9,040 nucleotides of DNA from positions 1-9,040 of the forward strand of contig JAUVCU010000043.1 of NCBI GenBank assembly GCA_030590715.1, read 5' to 3'. Every line of letters starts with the position of its first letter. The stretch's first letter is position 1. Under the pieces are notes generated by a model. The model saw nothing but the letters and a program-made list of their open reading frames with translations, was not told the DNA's origin and did no database searches. The stretch comes from Lentisphaeria bacterium. GTDB taxonomy: Bacteria > Verrucomicrobiota > Lentisphaeria > Victivallales > JAUVCU01. The position numbers and the translations under genes are program-made. Shown here piece after piece: positions 6,492 through 9,040 of the stretch.

Positions 6492-6524
6492 AATAAAAAA
6501 CCAGCAACTGATTAAAGCTGCCGG
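6492..6524 (-). terminator. Intrinsic terminator after the TPR lipoprotein gene
   Basis: On the minus strand, CCGGCAGC (6524-6517) pairs with GTTGCTGG (6508-6501), an 8-bp stem with two G-U pairs around an 8-base loop. TTTTTTATT follows (6500-6492). It lies 34 bases after the lipoprotein stop codon. It separates that gene from secA, so secA must have its own promoter within about 6400-6490. No clear -35/-10 pair stands out there. Confidence 0.88.
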
Positions 6525-6558
6525 TAATGTCTCGGGACGAGTTACAAAGACATGAATA

Positions 6559-7965
6559 CTAGTCTAACACAAAGGGTTTTTCTGGTCGGGAAATAACCTG
6601 ATACAAACCTTCCAGCCGGGACCGTGATAAATATATTTCAGCATATACATTATTTTCGCTTAAAAAACTGAGGGAATTTAAATAATACAGTTCTGCTTTA
6701 TTAAACTGAAGCGTGCTGAACGAAAGGTCCCCTAGCTCGATCATAGTTAAAAAACTCAGGTTATCTCCACTCACATCCCGGTCACAATAAAAATCAAAAG
6801 CCCGAACAAGATAATCTTCGCATAAGTCGTACTTTTCGGTGAATAAATAGAGTCTTGCAAGATTACGACAAGCATCTCCATATTTTTCATTTACCGGTTC
6901 ATGCCCTGCAAATTCGATGAATTTTTTATAAAGCATTTCCGCTTCGCCATAGTTCTCTTTCGAGACAAGGATTTGAGCTTTTTCATTTCCAATCTCGCAG
7001 ACTATTTGAGATTGAGTCCCGTTTATTCCCGAGTAAGATGCCATAGCCTGACTAAAATGGTTGGCAGCCTCATCATAATTATCCAGTTCGCTTAAAATAG
7101 AACCCAGCTTATTATGTAGTTCTGCAGTCTGTTGGTGCTTTTCTCCAAATACTTTTTGGGAAATCCTCAAAGCTTTCTTATATGTTTCCACACTTTCAAC
7201 ATGCATATTCTGTATAATCTGACAATGCCCCAAATTACTCAAATATCTTATATTCTTGGAACTTACAACACCGAATGTTTCAAAGGCTGAGGCAACAACA
7301 TCCTCGTATATTTTACAGGCGGATTCGTATTCGCCACTCACGCTGTAAGCGACGCCAAGATTATTCATTATGATTATTACTTCCGGACTATATTTCCCAT
7401 AGGTTTGAATCATTACTGGTAATGCCTGCTGACAAAGCTTTATCGCCTTTTCACTTTCATTAATCGAAGAATACACTGCAGAAAGACTAGTCAGGATGGA
7501 AGCGTACTGAATTTTACCGATATCAGTAGAATTATCAATTTTCATTAAAGCTTCTCCAAAGTAATTTATAGACTTATCAGATGCACCCCAATCCATATAC
7601 ATTCCGCCCATACTGGACAAGAAGCCAACATAATTATCCTGGTCTCTTTCTGTAACTTTATATCTCAGGATATTCCCGGCACTTACATATGCCTTCTCTG
7701 AGTCAGAATACTTTGAGAGCTTCCGGTACACATCGCCAAGCGACATATAACTGGATGCTGTTTTTGAGCTGGTATTCCCAAACTCTGAAATGGAATAATC
7801 AAGGCACTTAGACGCTCCAATCAGCGCGTTATGGTATTTACCGTCACGAATAGAGTCTTCAACATACTCCTGCATCTCATCAAAATCACCCAAACCGCTA
7901 CAACCGACCATCAATAAACAAAACACTAAACTCCGGCCAGACTTAAATCCTCTTTTTACAATCAT
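6559..7965 (-). CDS. Lipoprotein with kinesin-light-chain-like TPR repeats
   Basis: The 468-residue product starts with a basic N-terminus and a hydrophobic stretch (SLVFCLLMV), then MVGC with Cys22, so it is probably a lipoprotein; the lipobox is slightly off consensus (Met rather than Leu at -3). The rest is a helical solenoid of TPR units with a period near 42 residues, as in kinesin light chain: ASSYMSLGDVYRKLSKYSDSEKAY (from residue 70), SILTSLSAVYSSINESEKAIKLCQQAL, IIMNNLGVAYSVSGEYESACKIYEDV, SNLGHCQI, HNKLGSILSELDNYDEAANHFSQAM (about 284-308) and further units to about 435. Such repeats bind proteins; the partner is unknown. ATG 7965 has AAGGTGAG 8 bases upstream. The frame ends in TAG before an intrinsic terminator. 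It is monocistronic or lies downstream of the UbiA gene. No enzyme domain is seen. Confidence 0.85.
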   Translation of the reverse strand: MIVKRGFKSGRSLVFCLLMVGCSGLGDFDEMQEYVEDSIRDGKYHNALIGASKCLDYSISEFGNTSSKTASSYMSLGDVYRKLSKYSDSEKAYVSAGNILRYKVTERDQDNYVGFLSSMGGMYMDWGASDKSINYFGEALMKIDNSTDIGKIQYASILTSLSAVYSSINESEKAIKLCQQALPVMIQTYGKYSPEVIIIMNNLGVAYSVSGEYESACKIYEDVVASAFETFGVVSSKNIRYLSNLGHCQIIQNMHVESVETYKKALRISQKVFGEKHQQTAELHNKLGSILSELDNYDEAANHFSQAMASYSGINGTQSQIVCEIGNEKAQILVSKENYGEAEMLYKKFIEFAGHEPVNEKYGDACRNLARLYLFTEKYDLCEDYLVRAFDFYCDRDVSGDNLSFLTMIELGDLSFSTLQFNKAELYYLNSLSFLSENNVYAEIYLSRSRLEGLYQVISRPEKPFVLD

Positions 7966-7973
7966 CTTAACGC

Positions 7974-7981
7974 CTCACCTT
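7974..7981 (-). promoter_or_regulatory. Ribosome binding site for the TPR lipoprotein gene
   Basis: AAGGTGAG on the minus strand ends 8 bases before ATG 7965, supporting that start. It is followed upstream by a 6-bp inverted repeat at 7982-7996. Confidence 0.75.
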
Positions 7982-7996
7982 TTAGAGAAACTCTAA
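7982..7996 (-). repeat. 6-bp inverted repeat next to the lipoprotein ribosome binding site
   Basis: ttagag (7982-7987) and ctctaa (7991-7996) flank aaa. The 3' arm in the transcript directly touches the Shine-Dalgarno, so the hairpin could modulate access to it. It is short and may be chance. Confidence 0.35.
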
Positions 7997-8090
7997 TGCT
8001 TGTGAAAATAAGTGACGCTGTTTCCCTAATCTAAAAATCACTAATCAGTCTCATATATATCGGTTCACATGGACGTTTAGTTTAGAGCAA

Positions 8091-8111
8091 ATGAGATAAT
8101 ATTTATCTCAT
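8091..8111 (-). repeat. 9-bp perfect inverted repeat downstream of the UbiA gene
   Basis: atgagataa (8091-8099) and ttatctcat (8103-8111) flank a 3-base loop, 31 bases beyond the UbiA-family stop codon. On the minus strand it is followed by TTTGCT, only a short T run. It could be a weak terminator or a protein-binding palindrome ahead of the lipoprotein gene. Confidence 0.5.
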
Positions 8112-8142
8112 AAAAGGAAATATTCCGAGATGAAAATAAAAA

Positions 8143-9039
8143 TTAAGTCGAGTAGAATTTGCTGGCAGTAACTTCTGATAACTGCATCATAAAAATAAGA
8201 ATGGCAGAAAGGAGGATATTACCGGTAAAGGCACACCAGGCTACCTGAAAAAGCATAATATTTCGAATAAGGGAACCAACACGATTCTGTACCGAATCAG
8301 GAGACAGATCTTTAATAACTTTCACACCGTTCCAAAATCCATTCAACAGAAAAACAAGGTATAGAACACAACCAAGCAAAATCGGAAAACCATCAGGTCT
8401 AAATTCTTCAGGTGTAGCAACCCACTGTCCTCCAACAACAATCAGGCCGTAAATGACAAAAGAAAGTGACACCGCAATTTCAATCCGACCATGATGAGGG
8501 GGATTATCTGCAGTCTCGTTTTGAGCCAGCTTAGAAACTCCATAAATATAAAAGAATGTTACCGGCAGGATTTTAATGAGCGTCCAATAATCTGCATAGC
8601 CATACCCTACGGCTGAAATCCCCAGGCATACGCTTAATGTACGACAGCATGCAAGCAATAATGGTCCTGCAATACGATGTTTTTTGAGTTTAAAATTATA
8701 TAGACAAATTACAGCAGTCATCACAAGAGCAACGGCCAATGTTTTAGAGCCGATAAGATAAGCTGACCCCAATCCACTTATCAGTGAAATAGAGGCCACC
8801 CGCTTAGCATTTAAAATGGAGACCCTGCCGGAAGGCAACGGGCGCTCAGGTCTCTCTCTGGAATCTATTTCGTAATCGGCAATATCATTACTGATAAGAC
8901 CAAACACATACAGTAACGTTGCGGACAAAACAGCAAAGAATATATTTGTAATCTCAGAAGGAGGAAAGATCAGATAAGAAACAACAAAATAACCGACAAG
9001 AACATCGCCGGGAACGGTAAATATATTCGGCAACCTCAC
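8143..9039 (-). CDS. UbiA-family membrane prenyltransferase, partial at the right edge
   Basis: UbiA-family enzymes are integral membrane proteins that transfer a prenyl chain from its diphosphate to an aromatic or other acceptor. The 298 visible residues carry the first Asp-rich motif NDIADYEID (51-59), which binds Mg-diphosphate in relatives, followed by the family signature RPERPLPSG (63-71). About eight or nine hydrophobic membrane segments are visible (near residues 10-27, 33-50, 81-96, 101-115, 124-145, 152-168, 187-205, 219-237, 260-290). The second Asp-rich motif, usually DxxxD, is weak: the corresponding stretch reads KLAQNETADN (170-179), as in some divergent branches such as EboC-like proteins. 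The first visible codon is GTG, but relatives usually have a few more residues before RLPN, so the gene probably starts beyond the edge. Substrate cannot be inferred. It ends in TAA. Confidence 0.88.
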   Translation of the reverse strand: MRLPNIFTVPGDVLVGYFVVSYLIFPPSEITNIFFAVLSATLLYVFGLISNDIADYEIDSRERPERPLPSGRVSILNAKRVASISLISGLGSAYLIGSKTLAVALVMTAVICLYNFKLKKHRIAGPLLLACCRTLSVCLGISAVGYGYADYWTLIKILPVTFFYIYGVSKLAQNETADNPPHHGRIEIAVSLSFVIYGLIVVGGQWVATPEEFRPDGFPILLGCVLYLVFLLNGFWNGVKVIKDLSPDSVQNRVGSLIRNIMLFQVAWCAFTGNILLSAILIFMMQLSEVTASKFYST

Positions 9040-9040
9040 A

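Noticed and set aside
1..9040. CRISPR array, insertion sequence, tRNA, rRNA or prophage parts
   Set aside because: No regularly spaced repeats, transposase-like frames, terminal inverted repeats or RNA-gene signatures were seen on either strand.

Overview
The window looks like chromosomal DNA from a low-to-moderate GC bacterium, with every confident gene on the minus strand (transcription runs from high to low coordinates). The best lineage clue is SecA: a protein of about 990 residues with the variant motif GRCSRQGD in motor domain II and a long family-specific insertion. Together with a UbiA-family protein that begins like RLPNIFTVPGD, this suggests the Planctomycetes-Verrucomicrobia-Lentisphaerae group, perhaps Lentisphaerota. 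That assignment comes from recalled family features, not from a search.

Layout in transcription order: (1) a UbiA-family membrane prenyltransferase cut by the right edge (8143-9039); (2) a predicted lipoprotein of kinesin-light-chain-like TPR repeats (6559-7965), closed by a clear intrinsic terminator (6492-6524); (3) the secA leader, which holds a 12-codon open frame with a near-perfect Shine-Dalgarno (6353-6391), then secA (3316-6297); (4) a 96-base spacer with two competing hairpins, then gatB (1771-3219); (5) ilvN (1139-1651), closed by a strong intrinsic terminator (1092-1121 plus its U tract); (6) a reading frame running off the left edge (1-948), which looks like a degenerate metallo-beta-lactamase (MBL) fold protein with one in-frame TGA. 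secA, gatB and ilvN may be one transcript, since no U-tract terminator separates them. They are housekeeping genes for protein export, Gln-tRNA(Gln)/Asn-tRNA(Asn) formation and branched-chain amino acid synthesis, with no obvious pathway link.

The two most interesting regions are the left-end gene and the secA leader. The left-end gene stays open in the same frame for 57 codons before the TGA and 258 codons after it. The TGA sits in a 9-bp RNA hairpin, exactly where an MBL protein should carry its metal-binding HxHxDH motif, and that motif is missing. Either this is a decaying gene caught early or the UGA is read through. The tiny secA leader frame has a far better ribosome binding site than secA itself, so it is a candidate regulatory leader. 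No CRISPR array, insertion sequence, rRNA or tRNA was seen. No stretch above 300 bases lacks a gene; the longest, between the lipoprotein and secA, is 261 bases.
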